Source: Pseudomonas fluorescens
GTDB taxonomy: Bacteria > Pseudomonadota > Gammaproteobacteria > Pseudomonadales > Pseudomonadaceae
Direction: 5' to 3'
Assembly (NCBI RefSeq): GCF_001307275.1
Contig: NZ_CP012831.1
Span: forward strand, 3,030,501-3,094,500
DNA: 64,000 nt
The notes under the pieces are model-generated. The model searched no databases, was not told the origin of the DNA, and worked only from the letters and a program-made list of their open reading frames with translations. Each line of letters opens with the position of its first letter. The stretch's first letter is position 1. Below, in pieces: positions 46,258 through 54,820 of this stretch. The position numbers and the translations under genes were made by a program.

Positions 46258-48024
46258 ATGTCTGCTGGTTGGCTGCGCGCCTGTGCGCTGGTGATGATAG
46301 GGCTGTTCAGCGTTTCGGCGCTGGCCAAGGACAAACAACCGACGGCCATCGTCATCGGCGGCGGCCTGGCGGGACTCACCGCGGCCTATGAGCTGCAGAA
46401 CAAAGGCTGGGCCGTGACGCTGCTGGAAGCCAAGCCGGACCTGGGCGGTCGCTCGGGCATGGCCACCAGCGAGTGGATCGGCAATGAGAAGACGCAGCCG
46501 GTGCTGAACAAATACGTCTCGGCCTTCAAGCTGAGCACCACGCCGGCCCCGGAGTTCGTGCGTACCCCCAGCTACCTGATCGACGGCACCTACTTCACCG
46601 CCGCCGATCTGGCGACCAAGCAGCCGGCCACCGCCGAAGCCCTCAAGCGCTATGAAACCACCCTGGACGACCTGGCGCGCTCCATCGAAGACCCGCAGAA
46701 CCCGGCGGCCAATAACACGTTGCACGCCCTGGACCAGATCACCGTGTCCAACTGGCTCGACCGCCTGCAACTGCCAGCCACCGCGCGGCAACTGGTCAAC
46801 CAGGAAATTCGTACCCGTTATGACGAGCCTTCGCGCCTGTCGCTGCTGTATTTCGCCCAGCAGAACCGCGTCTATCGTGGCGTGTCCGACCGCGACCTGC
46901 GCGCCTCGCGCCTGCTCGGCGGCAGTCCGACCCTGGCCCAGGCGTTCGTCAAGCAACTGAAAACCATCAAGACCAACTCGCCGGTGTCGGCCATCTCCCA
47001 GGACAAGGATGGCGTGACCGTCAAGGTCGGCAGCGTGGGTTACCAGGCTGACTACGTGGTGCTGGCGGTGCCACTGCGGGCACTGAACAAGATCCAGTTG
47101 ACCCCGGCCCTGGACGCCCAGCATCAAGGCGCGATCAAGGGCACCAACTACGGTTGGCGCGACCAGATCATGCTCAAGTTCAAGACCCCCGTCTGGGACA
47201 GCAAGGCACGCATGTCGGGCGAAATCTACAGCAACGCCGGCCTGGGCATGATGTGGATCGAGCCGGCCATGAAGGGCGGCGCCAACGTGGTCATCAACCT
47301 GTCCGGCGACAACGCCCGGGTGATGCAGGCCTTCGGCGACAAGCAGATGGTCGATCAGGTGCTGATCCGCCTGCACGCGTTTTATCCACAGGCCCGTGGC
47401 GCGTTCACCGGCTATGAAATCCGCCGCTACAGCACCGACCCGTCCACGGGCGGCGCGTACCTGGCCTTCGGCCCGGGCCAGATCAGCAAGTACTGGCGTC
47501 TGTGGGAAAAACCGTTGCAGCGTGTAGCCTTTGCCGGCGAACACACCGACACCCTGTATCCGGGCACCCTGGAAGGCGCGTTGCGCAGCGGCCAGCGGGC
47601 TGCCAGCCAGGTTGAAGACCTGGCGGCCGGCAAGTCGTTCGAACCGGCCAAGGTCGCTCCCGCCGCGACAGCCGCCGCTGCCGGTGCGGTGGCGGCGAAG
47701 AAGGGCAACTTCTTCAGCAACCTGTTCGGTGGCTCGGATGACGACAAGAAGCCGGAGCCGGTCAAGGCGCCCGAGCCGGTAGCGCCAGCACCGACGCCAG
47801 CGCCAGCACCTGTGCCGGCACCTGCGCCGGCACCTGCGCCGGTAGAGGCGCCTAAGGCCGCAGCCCCGGTAAAAGCCGAGCCTGCCAAGAAAGCATCGGC
47901 GAAGAAACCGGCAGCCAAGACCCCGGCAAAAAAAGCCCCGGCCAAGGCCCCGGTGAAAAAGACCGAACCGGCGAAGAAGCCAGCGGCGAAGCCGGCGACG
48001 ACCACTGAAACCAAGGTTCAGTAG
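46258..48024 (+). CDS. Exported FAD-dependent amine oxidase-like protein with basic low-complexity tail
   Basis: A 588-residue protein in three parts. A Sec-type signal peptide comes first (MSAGWLRACALVMIGLFSVS, then ALAKDK) without a twin-arginine motif. A flavin amine-oxidase domain follows, with AIVIGGGLAGLTAAYELQNK, GGRSGMA and the C-terminal FAD motif FAGEHTDTLYPGTLEGALRS. From about residue 490 a tail rich in Pro, Ala and Lys follows (PAPVPAPAPAPAP, then KKPAAK-type repeats), resembling histone H1-like AlgP. The substrate is unknown. The position after bioA matches PAO1 PA0421. How a folded flavin domain would be exported by Sec is unclear. Confidence 0.85.
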   Translation: MSAGWLRACALVMIGLFSVSALAKDKQPTAIVIGGGLAGLTAAYELQNKGWAVTLLEAKPDLGGRSGMATSEWIGNEKTQPVLNKYVSAFKLSTTPAPEFVRTPSYLIDGTYFTAADLATKQPATAEALKRYETTLDDLARSIEDPQNPAANNTLHALDQITVSNWLDRLQLPATARQLVNQEIRTRYDEPSRLSLLYFAQQNRVYRGVSDRDLRASRLLGGSPTLAQAFVKQLKTIKTNSPVSAISQDKDGVTVKVGSVGYQADYVVLAVPLRALNKIQLTPALDAQHQGAIKGTNYGWRDQIMLKFKTPVWDSKARMSGEIYSNAGLGMMWIEPAMKGGANVVINLSGDNARVMQAFGDKQMVDQVLIRLHAFYPQARGAFTGYEIRRYSTDPSTGGAYLAFGPGQISKYWRLWEKPLQRVAFAGEHTDTLYPGTLEGALRSGQRAASQVEDLAAGKSFEPAKVAPAATAAAAGAVAAKKGNFFSNLFGGSDDDKKPEPVKAPEPVAPAPTPAPAPVPAPAPAPAPVEAPKAAAPVKAEPAKKASAKKPAAKTPAKKAPAKAPVKKTEPAKKPAAKPATTTETKVQ

Positions 48025-48088
48025 TCGTCCTGGCGAAAAGCGCGGCTCAAGGGTCTAGCACTGTTCGCTCAAGGCTTGTCTGAATCAT

Positions 48089-48177
48089 TGTGGCGAGGGA
48101 GCTTGCTCCCGCTGGGCTGCGCAGCACCCCTTTTTGTGAGCGCTTCGCACTCAAGCGGGAGCAAGCTCCCTCGCCAC
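48089..48177. repeat. REPIN, second family (TGGCGAGGGAGCTTGCTCCC)
   Basis: A forward unit from 48089 and an inverted unit ending CTCCCTCGCCAC at 48177, after the flavoenzyme gene. Confidence 0.88.
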
Positions 48178-48200
48178 GGGCTCATCGCTTTTCTTAAGTA

Positions 48201-48233
48201 AGCAGCATAAGGCCCAAGGGCTGCTCTTTTTTT
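48201..48233 (+). terminator. Possible rho-independent terminator
   Basis: AGCAGC (48201-48206) pairs with GCTGCT (48220-48225), with some pairing in the loop, and is followed by CTTTTTTT. It probably ends the flavoenzyme transcript. Confidence 0.55.
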
Positions 48234-48405
48234 ATCCTGCATTAGGCGTGTACTGACGCTGTCACCCAGAGCCCGGCGTTGTGCAACGAGCGCTAACTTC
48301 TTACACGCTGCGGCGATATATCGGAAACTTCCCACCCATTAACAGGATGGAAGTGATAGAGCGCACCAGTCATAGGCTCTAGGCTCCTAAAAAACTGGAG
48401 CGCTT
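48234..48405. other. AT-richer intergenic stretch, leader of the small lipoprotein gene
   Basis: No gene is seen here. It contains the 5' region of the 53-residue lipoprotein gene, with its CTGGAG ribosome site at 48395-48400. Base composition is clearly less GC-rich than the flanks. Confidence 0.4.
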
Positions 48406-48567
48406 ATGAAAATCCTAATAGCGATGGTTGCGTTGGTAGTACTTTCTGGGTGTGTCTATGGCGAATGCCGGGATCCTTTGAGGATTCCGATGATCCCAAA
48501 AAGAGATCTGCAGTTGGCATACAAGTGCACGATGGATCCATACAAGCCCGAGTGCTCGGTGAATTAG
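48406..48567 (+). CDS. Small lipoprotein (53 residues), unrecognised
   Basis: The product starts MKILIAMVALVVLSG and then Cys16. It has a lysine, a hydrophobic stretch and a good lipobox (VLSGC), so it is predicted to be cleaved and lipidated at Cys16. The mature part is only 38 residues and carries three further cysteines (in GECRD, YKCTM and PECSV), ending in KPECSVN. CTGGAG lies 5 bases before the ATG. I recognise no family. Codon use (AAA, CTA, ATA, TCT) and local GC differ from the neighbours. It could be a narrowly distributed envelope protein or a lysis/entericidin-like peptide; evidence for either is weak. Confidence 0.7.
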   Translation: MKILIAMVALVVLSGCVYGECRDPLRIPMIPKRDLQLAYKCTMDPYKPECSVN

Positions 48568-48850
48568 TACATCAACTGTCAGGCTATCCTAGGATATTAG
48601 AGCTGGGGAGGGCCCAGCACACATGCTTCATGGCAAAAAAGCGCCGTGAGCAGGCTGCGATAGGGCCCTTTCAATCACGCGATCGCTGTTTGCACCGGTC
48701 GCCATCACCACCGTTTCCCCTTTAATCTTTCCTTAACCCACCCCCTCCAGACTGATGATCGTATTTCTCGATATTTCAAAGCGAAAATTTCCGCTTTAAA
48801 TCGATAGATAACTCGCTAGTCTTGATCGCAGTTTTTACAGGATATGAGCA
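48568..48850. other. AT-richer intergenic region before the cytochrome b561 gene
   Basis: About 280 bases without a convincing gene. The 48541-48600 line is 45% GC by count. It includes the promoter side of the cytochrome b561-yceI operon, but I could not fix promoter boxes. Confidence 0.4.
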
Positions 48851-49402
48851 ATGCAGCTTCGCAACTCTTCTTCTCGCTATGGCTGGGTCAGTATCGCTGT
48901 GCACTGGGGCGTTGCGCTGGTGGTGTACGGGCTGTTCGCCCTGGGCCTGTGGATGGTCGGCCTGGATTACTACAGCACCTGGCGCAAAGACGCGCCGGAC
49001 CTGCACAAGAGCATTGGCCTGGTGCTGCTGGCGGTCATGTTGCTGCGGGTAATCTGGCGGTTTGTCAGCCCGCCACCACCGACTCTGCCAACCTATGGCC
49101 GCCTGACCCGCGTCGGCGCCAAGCTTGGCCATAGCGCACTGTATCTCGGGTTGTTCGCCGTGATGATTGCCGGTTACCTGATTTCCACCGCAGACGGTGT
49201 CGGGATTCCGGTGTTTGGCCTGTTTGAAGTACCCGCGCTGGTGTCCGGACTGCCCGATCAGGCAGACGTCGCCGGTGAGATTCATTTCTACCTGGCATGG
49301 GCGTTGGTCATTTTTTCCGGCCTTCATGCGTTGGCAGCATTGAAACACCACTTTATCGACCGTGACGCGACCCTCAAGCGAATGCTGGGGCGCCAAGCCT
49401 GA
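48851..49402 (+). CDS. Cytochrome b561 family protein
   Basis: A 183-residue membrane protein with four helices and the heme-ligand histidines of bacterial b561. The first His is in [19 protein letters not shown], the second in [15 protein letters not shown], and later ones are in [18 protein letters not shown] and [20 protein letters not shown]. It moves electrons across or within the inner membrane. It is coupled to yceI, whose frame opens at the stop, a pairing found in many Proteobacteria. Confidence 0.93.
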   Translation: MQLRNSSSRYGWVSIAVHWGVALVVYGLFALGLWMVGLDYYSTWRKDAPDLHKSIGLVLLAVMLLRVIWRFVSPPPPTLPTYGRLTRVGAKLGHSALYLGLFAVMIAGYLISTADGVGIPVFGLFEVPALVSGLPDQADVAGEIHFYLAWALVIFSGLHALAALKHHFIDRDATLKRMLGRQA

Positions 49403-49434
49403 TGTTCAACCTCGACTCCAAAGGAATAGAAAGC

Positions 49435-50031
49435 ATGTTGAAAAAGACGCTCGCCGCCCTGGCAATCGGTTCTGCCCTGCTGTCTGCCGGCCAGGCCATG
49501 GCTGCCGACTACGTCGTCGACAAGGAAGGCCAGCACGCCTTCGTCGACTTCAAGATCAGCCACCTGGGCTATAGCTACATCACCGGTACCTTCAAGGACA
49601 TCGACGGCAAGTTCAGCTTCGACGCCGCCAAGCCTGAAGCCAGCAAGATCGAGTTCAACGTGAATACCGCCAGTGTGTTCACCAACCACGCCGAGCGCGA
49701 CAAGCACATCGCCAGCGCTGACTTCCTGAACGCCAGCAAATTCGGCAAGGCGACCTTCGTTTCCACCAGCGTCAAGTCCACTGGCAAGAACGCTGATGGC
49801 AAGGAAACCGCCGATGTGACCGGTGACCTGACCCTGCTGGGCGTGACCAAGCCGGTTGTGGTCAAGGCCACCTTCCTGGGTGAAGGCAAGGACCCATGGG
49901 GCGGCTACCGTGCTGGCTTCGAAGGCACCACCAGCATCAAGCGTTCGGACTTCGGCAAGCAGAAAGACCTGGGTCCAACCTCCGACGCGGTCGAACTGTA
50001 CGTCTCGTTTGAAGGTGTCAAAGCGAAGTAA
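49435..50031 (+). CDS. yceI: YceI family periplasmic protein
   Basis: A 198-residue exported lipocalin-like protein that binds isoprenoid-type lipids in homologues. It has a signal peptide ([29 protein letters not shown]). The YceI domain has [20 protein letters not shown], then [18 protein letters not shown], and ends [19 protein letters not shown] prefer ATG 49435 (AAGGAAT upstream); an ATG at 49402 overlapping the cytochrome stop is in frame but would bury the signal peptide. It corresponds to PAO1 PA0423 (PasP). Confidence 0.94.
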   Translation: MLKKTLAALAIGSALLSAGQAMAADYVVDKEGQHAFVDFKISHLGYSYITGTFKDIDGKFSFDAAKPEASKIEFNVNTASVFTNHAERDKHIASADFLNASKFGKATFVSTSVKSTGKNADGKETADVTGDLTLLGVTKPVVVKATFLGEGKDPWGGYRAGFEGTTSIKRSDFGKQKDLGPTSDAVELYVSFEGVKAK

Positions 50032-50044
50032 CCTTCGCGCCTGA

Positions 50045-50088
50045 CAAAAAAACGCCCCTGGTCTTGGGACCAGGGGCGTTTTTTATTG
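50045..50088 (+). terminator. Rho-independent terminator of yceI
   Basis: A 13-bp perfect stem AACGCCCCTGGTC / GACCAGGGGCGTT (50051-50063 and 50068-50080) with loop TTGG, flanked by A-runs and followed by TTTTATTG. It is the founder of the tandem array that follows. Confidence 0.95.
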
Positions 50089-50571
50089 CGCGGATTCGGG
50101 CAACGCAGAGAACCCTGTGGGAGCGAGCCTGCTCGCGATGACGGCAGTTCTGTCACATTGATGTTGGCTGATACACCGCTATCGCGAGCAAGCTCGCTCC
50201 CACATTTGGAATGTGTTGGGCCAAAAAAACTGGTCTTGGGACCAGGGGCGTTTTTTATTGCGCGGATTCGGGCAACGCAGAGAACCCTGTGGGAGCGAGC
50301 TTGCTCGCGATGACGGCAGTTCTGTCACATTGGTGTTGGCTGATACACCGCTATCGCGAGCAAGCTCGCTCCCACATTTGGAATGTGCGGGCCAAAAAAA
50401 CTGGTCTTGGGACCAGGGGCGTTTTTTATTGCGCGGATTCGGGCAACGCAGAGAACCCTGTGGGAGCGAGCTTGCTCGCGATGACGGCAGTTCTGTCACA
50501 TTGGTGTTGGCTGATACACCGCTATCGCGAGCAAGCTCGCTCCCAAATCTGGAATGTGTCGAGCCAAAAAA
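50058..50571. repeat. Three tandem copies of a ~172-base terminator+REPIN unit
   Basis: Copies run 50058-50229 (172), 50230-50400 (171) and 50401 to about 50571. Each begins inside the yceI terminator (CTGGTCTTGGGACCAG), carries its T-run, a 30-base spacer, a forward REP and an inverted REP. The REPIN pairs lie at 50116-50204, 50288-50376 and 50459-50547. Copies 2 and 3 share differences from copy 1 (CTTGC versus CCTGC; GGTGTTGG versus GATGTTGG), so one duplicated later. In copies 2 and 3 the stem is reduced to 6 bp. Confidence 0.95.
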
Positions 50572-50602
50572 AAGCCCCGGGTCGCGAGACCCGGGGCTTT
50601 TT
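50565..50602 (-). terminator. Rho-independent terminator of rhlE (bidirectional)
   Basis: The stem AGCCCCGGGTC / GACCCGGGGCT with loop GCGA has an A-run on one side and TTTTT on the other. It lies 17 bases after the rhlE stop. Confidence 0.92.
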
Positions 50603-50618
50603 CACGGCTTGAAAAAAC

Positions 50619-52487
50619 TCAGCGATTGCGTGTCAGCAATGCCGGTTTTTCGCCCCGTGGACGGCTTGGCAGTTGATCCAGCTGTTCAGGTGTCGGGAAG
50701 CGATCGGCTTTCGATTCCTTGTGCATGATTTTCGGCTGGTTGCTGCGCGGGTTCTGCACGGCCGGTTCCTGGCGAGGCTGGTCGTCACGGGCCGGGCGGC
50801 GCGGGCGGGTGTCGTCGCGACGGGCCTGGCCGTCACGGGGGGCACCGTTGCGTGGGCCGCTGCGCTTGGCCGGCGGTGTGCCGGTAGACGAGCCGTTGCT
50901 GTTGCGCGGACCGTTCTGGCGACCCTGTGGCTGGCCACCGCGCGGAGCGCCTGCACCTGCGCCCTGTGCCGGGGCGCCCGGACGGCGACCGCGGCCCTGG
51001 GCCGGTTTCTGCTGTGGCACGTAGTCGACGCGGTTACCGAAGTTATCGACATCGTCATCCAGGAACTCGTCCGGGGCACGATCGGCTGCGGCGCGCGGAG
51101 CCGGACGCTGCTGCTCACGGGCCGGGGTGCCTTCGCGGGGCTTCTGTTCGCGGGCAGGGCGTTCGCCGCGGCCATTGCTGTTGCTGGCCGATTTTTCCTT
51201 GCCCTTGTCCTTGCCTTTGTCTTTGCGACCGCCGCCGCCACCACCGCCGTTCGGACCGTCGCCCCGTGGGCCGCGGGCATTGCGCGGATTACGCACATCC
51301 GGACGTTCGCGTACTTCAGGCTTCTCGGCTTCGATCGTGCTGGCATCGAAGCCCATCAGGTCGCCGTCGGCGATTTTCTGCTTGGTCATGCGCTCGATGC
51401 TTTTGAGCAGCTTTTCTTCGTCCGGCGCGACCAGCGAGATCGCTTCGCCCGAACGACCGGCACGGCCGGTACGGCCGATACGGTGAACGTAATCTTCATC
51501 GACGTTCGGCAGCTCGAAGTTGACCACGTGGGGCAACTGGTCGATGTCCAGGCCACGGGCCGCGATGTCGGTGGCCACGAGGATGCGCACTTCGCCGGCC
51601 TTGAAGTCGGCCAGGGCCTTGGTGCGGGCGTTCTGGCTCTTGTTGCCGTGGATCGCCACGGCTGGCAGGCCGTGCTTGTCCAGGTACTCGGCCAGGCGGT
51701 TGGCGCCGTGCTTGGTACGGGTGAAGACCAGGACCTGTTCCCAGGCACCGGCGGTAATCAGGTGCGCCAGCAGGGCACGCTTGTGGCTGGCCGCCAGGCG
51801 GAACACACGCTGCTCGATACGCTCGACCGTGGTGTTCGGCGGCGTGACTTCGATGCGCTCCGGGTTGTGCAGCAGCTTGCCGGCCAGGTCGGTGATGTCC
51901 TTGGAGAACGTCGCCGAAAACAGCAGGTTCTGGCGCTTGGCGGGCAGGCGGGCGAGGACTTTCTTCACGTCATGGACGAAGCCCATGTCGAGCATGCGGT
52001 CGGCTTCGTCCAGCACGAGGATTTCAACGTGGGACAAATCGACGCTGCCCTGGCCGGCCAGGTCCAGCAGGCGACCGGGGCAGGCCACCAGTACATCGAC
52101 GCCACGGGACATGGCCTGGACCTGGGGGTTCATGCCGACGCCGCCAAAAATGCAGGCGCTGACGAACTTCAGGTCGCGAGCGTAGACCTTGAAGCTCTCG
52201 TGTACCTGGGCCGCCAGTTCGCGGGTGGGGGTCAGGACCAGTACGCGCGGTTGGCGCGGGCCATGACGCTGGGATTTGTCTGGATGACCGTTGGGAAACA
52301 ACCGCTCCAGGATCGGAAGGGCGAAACCACCGGTTTTACCAGTACCTGTCTGCGCCGCGACCATCAGGTCGCGACCTTGCAACACGGCGGGAATGGCCCG
52401 CTGTTGCACCGGGGTAGGCTGGGTATAGCCGGCGGCTTCGATGGCGCCGACTAAAGCCTCGGAGAGACCGAGGGAAGCAAAGGACAT
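50619..52487 (-). CDS. rhlE: DEAD-box ATP-dependent RNA helicase RhlE
   Basis: A 622-residue RNA helicase. The start at ATG 52487 gives [20 protein letters not shown]. Motifs: Q motif ([13 protein letters not shown]), I (AAQTGTGKT), II (VLDEADRML), III (SATF), V ([12 protein letters not shown]) and VI ([12 protein letters not shown]). After about residue 385 a basic, Gly/Arg/Pro-rich disordered tail of about 235 residues follows, with GGGGGGG and RG-rich runs. This is the layout of Pseudomonas RhlE2 (PAO1 PA0428), which affects RNA decay and virulence. About 250 bases of leader precede it. Confidence 0.95.
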   Translation of the reverse strand: MSFASLGLSEALVGAIEAAGYTQPTPVQQRAIPAVLQGRDLMVAAQTGTGKTGGFALPILERLFPNGHPDKSQRHGPRQPRVLVLTPTRELAAQVHESFKVYARDLKFVSACIFGGVGMNPQVQAMSRGVDVLVACPGRLLDLAGQGSVDLSHVEILVLDEADRMLDMGFVHDVKKVLARLPAKRQNLLFSATFSKDITDLAGKLLHNPERIEVTPPNTTVERIEQRVFRLAASHKRALLAHLITAGAWEQVLVFTRTKHGANRLAEYLDKHGLPAVAIHGNKSQNARTKALADFKAGEVRILVATDIAARGLDIDQLPHVVNFELPNVDEDYVHRIGRTGRAGRSGEAISLVAPDEEKLLKSIERMTKQKIADGDLMGFDASTIEAEKPEVRERPDVRNPRNARGPRGDGPNGGGGGGGRKDKGKDKGKEKSASNSNGRGERPAREQKPREGTPAREQQRPAPRAAADRAPDEFLDDDVDNFGNRVDYVPQQKPAQGRGRRPGAPAQGAGAGAPRGGQPQGRQNGPRNSNGSSTGTPPAKRSGPRNGAPRDGQARRDDTRPRRPARDDQPRQEPAVQNPRSNQPKIMHKESKADRFPTPEQLDQLPSRPRGEKPALLTRNR

Positions 52488-52740
52488 GAGTAATCCTGTT
52501 TTAGTGAGGGCCTGGCCCAATGGGATAGTCTTGCCGGGCGCGAATGACGTTCAACCAAAAGACGTCATCCCGTCCGGTCCTGCCGGGCCTCGAAGGCGGG
52601 TCCGGACAAGGCTCGCGCGGGCTGTAGGCTGCGCTGTAGCGGTGTCGGGATGCCTTTTGCAAGACCGGGCGTCCGGGCGTGAGCCTGGCGGGAAGGCCGG
52701 AGTATAACAGAGCAAACGCCTCGCGCCGCTTTCCTGCTGC

Positions 52741-53529
52741 TCAACGGTTTATTTCAGTGCTGGCCCGGCCGGGCGAAGTGGCCTTGGTCATATCGCCTGC
52801 GCCGTAGCGGGCGCTCAGCTCGGCATAGGCCGGTTCGCGCTTGAAACGCTTGAGTTCGGCACTGAAGCGTTGCACCAGCAAATCCATCCCGGCATTGCGT
52901 CGCACCGCCAGGTATTGGCTTTGACGGCTCACCACCACCGGGTTTTCGGTGATCTGGTCGCCCAACTGCATTTGTTCGAGCACATGTCGGCCGACCCTGC
53001 GGTCGGTGATGAGCAGGTCGATCCGCCCCAGTTGCAACTTGCCGAAGTTGGCTTCGTGGGTGGGCGCCGCTTCACGTTTGAACAGGGTCGACTCACTGAA
53101 GGCCTGGCTGTACAGGTAGCCGGGCGAGGTGCCGACGGTCAGGCCGCCCAGGTCGTCGAGCGTGCGAAACGGATGGGGGCGGGCGTTGGCGTAGAACATC
53201 ACGAATTCCACGTCCGACAGCGGTTCGCTGGGGTAAAGCAACAGGGCATCGCGCTCATCGCTGTGGAAAATGTCCAGCGCACCGTCCGCCAACCCTTGTT
53301 CCAGCATCGCCAGGCACCGCTTCCAGGGCAGGAACTGCCATTCCACATCGATGCCCAGGCGCTTGAACACAATGGCCGTGGTTTCGTAATCCAGGCCGAG
53401 CTTCTTGCCGTTCTCTTCGTAGACATAAGGCGCCCAGGGTTCGGTGACAATGCGCAACTTCTCGGCCTGGGCGGTCACGCTCAGGCACAAGAGAAGAAGG
53501 GCGGTCAGCAGCTGGACAATGACGGGCAT
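52741..53529 (-). CDS. Periplasmic solute-binding protein, family 3 (orphan)
   Basis: An exported 262-residue protein with a signal peptide (MPVIVQLLTALLLLCLSVTA, QAEK) and a family 3 amino-acid-binding fold. It shows LRIVTEPWAPYVYEENGKKL, DVEWQFLPWKRCLAMLEQG, ALDIFHSDERDALLLYPSEP and the hinge GLTVGTSPGYLY. No permease or ATPase gene is adjacent. It may feed a distant transporter or act as a sensor-type binding protein. A second in-frame ATG at 53559 is possible; I took the one that starts the signal peptide. Confidence 0.87.
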   Translation of the reverse strand: MPVIVQLLTALLLLCLSVTAQAEKLRIVTEPWAPYVYEENGKKLGLDYETTAIVFKRLGIDVEWQFLPWKRCLAMLEQGLADGALDIFHSDERDALLLYPSEPLSDVEFVMFYANARPHPFRTLDDLGGLTVGTSPGYLYSQAFSESTLFKREAAPTHEANFGKLQLGRIDLLITDRRVGRHVLEQMQLGDQITENPVVVSRQSQYLAVRRNAGMDLLVQRFSAELKRFKREPAYAELSARYGAGDMTKATSPGRASTEINR

Positions 53530-53653
53530 GGGCCTGAGGTTACGACGAGAGCTTATCAAATAGCTAGAGCGCCCTGGCCTGTGCCCTGGTGGCCTGTTTG
53601 GCTAGTGAGTCAACTTCTGCGAATTTGAACTGACGAACTCACCACACAGGCCA

Positions 53654-54736
53654 CTACTTGCCTTTTGCCTGCATCAGGTGCGCATAGATGGCTTCGCGGC
53701 GCTCACCCAGCACGAGACGAATCAGCGGATGATCGAGCCAACGTTTGAGTTCATGGTCCTGCAGCGATTTTTCCAGGCGATGTTCGACGTTCTCCAGGGC
53801 TTTTTCCCACCAGACCGGGGCGCAGGCCTGATCGAACTCGTTGGTATGGCGATAGCAGCCATAGAGAATCTCGCGCATGAACTGGCGTTTATGGCTGGGC
53901 AGCCCCAGGGTGATGAATTTGTAGGCCAGGCGTTGGAAGGTCGGCGGCCGAGGCAGGGTGGCGGTGACTTGGCCGGTTTCATCCAGGGCCTGGTGGCAAG
54001 TCGGTGCGGCGCCGTGTTTGTCGAGCCAGGCTTTGGTCTTGGCGCGGAACAGCTGCTTGCGGCTCCAATAGTGGTGGATCAGGTCCGGGCATTCGCGCAC
54101 TTGCACCGAGCGATAGGCCGCTACCGAAAGGCAGAACTCTTCCAGCGTGTAGGCACCCTTCGCCAATGGATACAGTTCATCCATCAGGGCGATCGAGCGA
54201 TCCAGGACTGACGCATCGACGCAGTTGAGACCAATGACCCCGGAGTTCAGCAAGGGCATGTCGTCGTCCGCCAACTGCCGCTGGCGCAGGGTGTCGGCCA
54301 GTGTCAGGTAAAGCTCGGCGTCCTTGTTGGCGCCATACGTCAGGCCGAAGGCATTGCACAGCAACGTACCAGGCTGGACGCGGCGAAACAGTTCGAGGGG
54401 GGAGCAGTGGAAAAAAGTGTCGGTGTCGATCAGCAGCGCCACCTCGGCTTCTTCGAGCACCTTCTGCATTACCACGTGCTTGGCGCGGAAGTGATACCCG
54501 TGGGGTTCGATCCAGGCCTGGCGGGTTTCATTGTCCAGCGGGCGCAAACGCACCGGCAGCCCTGCGTACGGTGCGGGATTGTCGGTGAACACCTGGATAT
54601 CCAAGGCTTCGTCCGGCGTCTTGCGCAGGCCGGCCAGCGCGCTGGCGATGCTGAACAACGCTTCCTGGTGGTAGGTTTCGGCCCCGTAGACCAGATAAAT
54701 GAGTTGTGGGGTCGTTAGCCTGTGACCATTAGGCAT
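53654..54736 (-). CDS. Glycosyltransferase-like protein with DxD motif
   Basis: A 360-residue cytoplasmic-looking protein with no signal peptide. The N-terminal half resembles GT8-type sugar transferases: LIYLVYGAETYHQEALFSIA near the start, RAKHVVMQKVLEEAEVALLI, then the DxD metal site in LIDTDTFFHCSPLELF and PLLNSGVIGLN. The C-terminal third is helical and of unknown role. The slot between rhlE and metF matches PAO1 PA0429 (hypothetical). The acceptor is unknown. Confidence 0.72.
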   Translation of the reverse strand: MPNGHRLTTPQLIYLVYGAETYHQEALFSIASALAGLRKTPDEALDIQVFTDNPAPYAGLPVRLRPLDNETRQAWIEPHGYHFRAKHVVMQKVLEEAEVALLIDTDTFFHCSPLELFRRVQPGTLLCNAFGLTYGANKDAELYLTLADTLRQRQLADDDMPLLNSGVIGLNCVDASVLDRSIALMDELYPLAKGAYTLEEFCLSVAAYRSVQVRECPDLIHHYWSRKQLFRAKTKAWLDKHGAAPTCHQALDETGQVTATLPRPPTFQRLAYKFITLGLPSHKRQFMREILYGCYRHTNEFDQACAPVWWEKALENVEHRLEKSLQDHELKRWLDHPLIRLVLGERREAIYAHLMQAKGK

Positions 54737-54762
54737 CTACTGCAATCCTCCAGATGTCTGCG

Positions 54763-54800
54763 CTTAAAAAAAAGGCCTTGGTTTTCGCCAAGGCCTCTTT
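54763..54800 (-). terminator. Rho-independent terminator of metF
   Basis: On the minus strand, AGGCCTTGG / CCAAGGCCT with a 6-base loop is followed by an unbroken T-run (TTTTTTT). It lies about 20 bases after the metF stop. Confidence 0.93.
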
Positions 54801-54820
54801 GTACCACCGCATTAAGTCAA

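Noticed and set aside
46012..47544. 510-residue minus-strand frame opposite the flavoenzyme
   Set aside because: It is a shadow; the plus-strand frame has FAD motifs and a signal peptide.
48234..48400. Possible integron attC-like site near the small lipoprotein
   Set aside because: I could not pair a convincing GTTRRRY/RYYYAAC core, and no integrase is present.
50058..50571. Possible CRISPR array from regularly spaced repeats
   Set aside because: Repeats are ~172 bases with palindromic REP parts and near-identical spacers, and no cas genes are present.
50179..50728. Repetitive open frames of 106-171 residues across the REPIN array
   Set aside because: They arise because the ~172-base unit is repeated without stops in some frames. 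Their content is REP sequence only.
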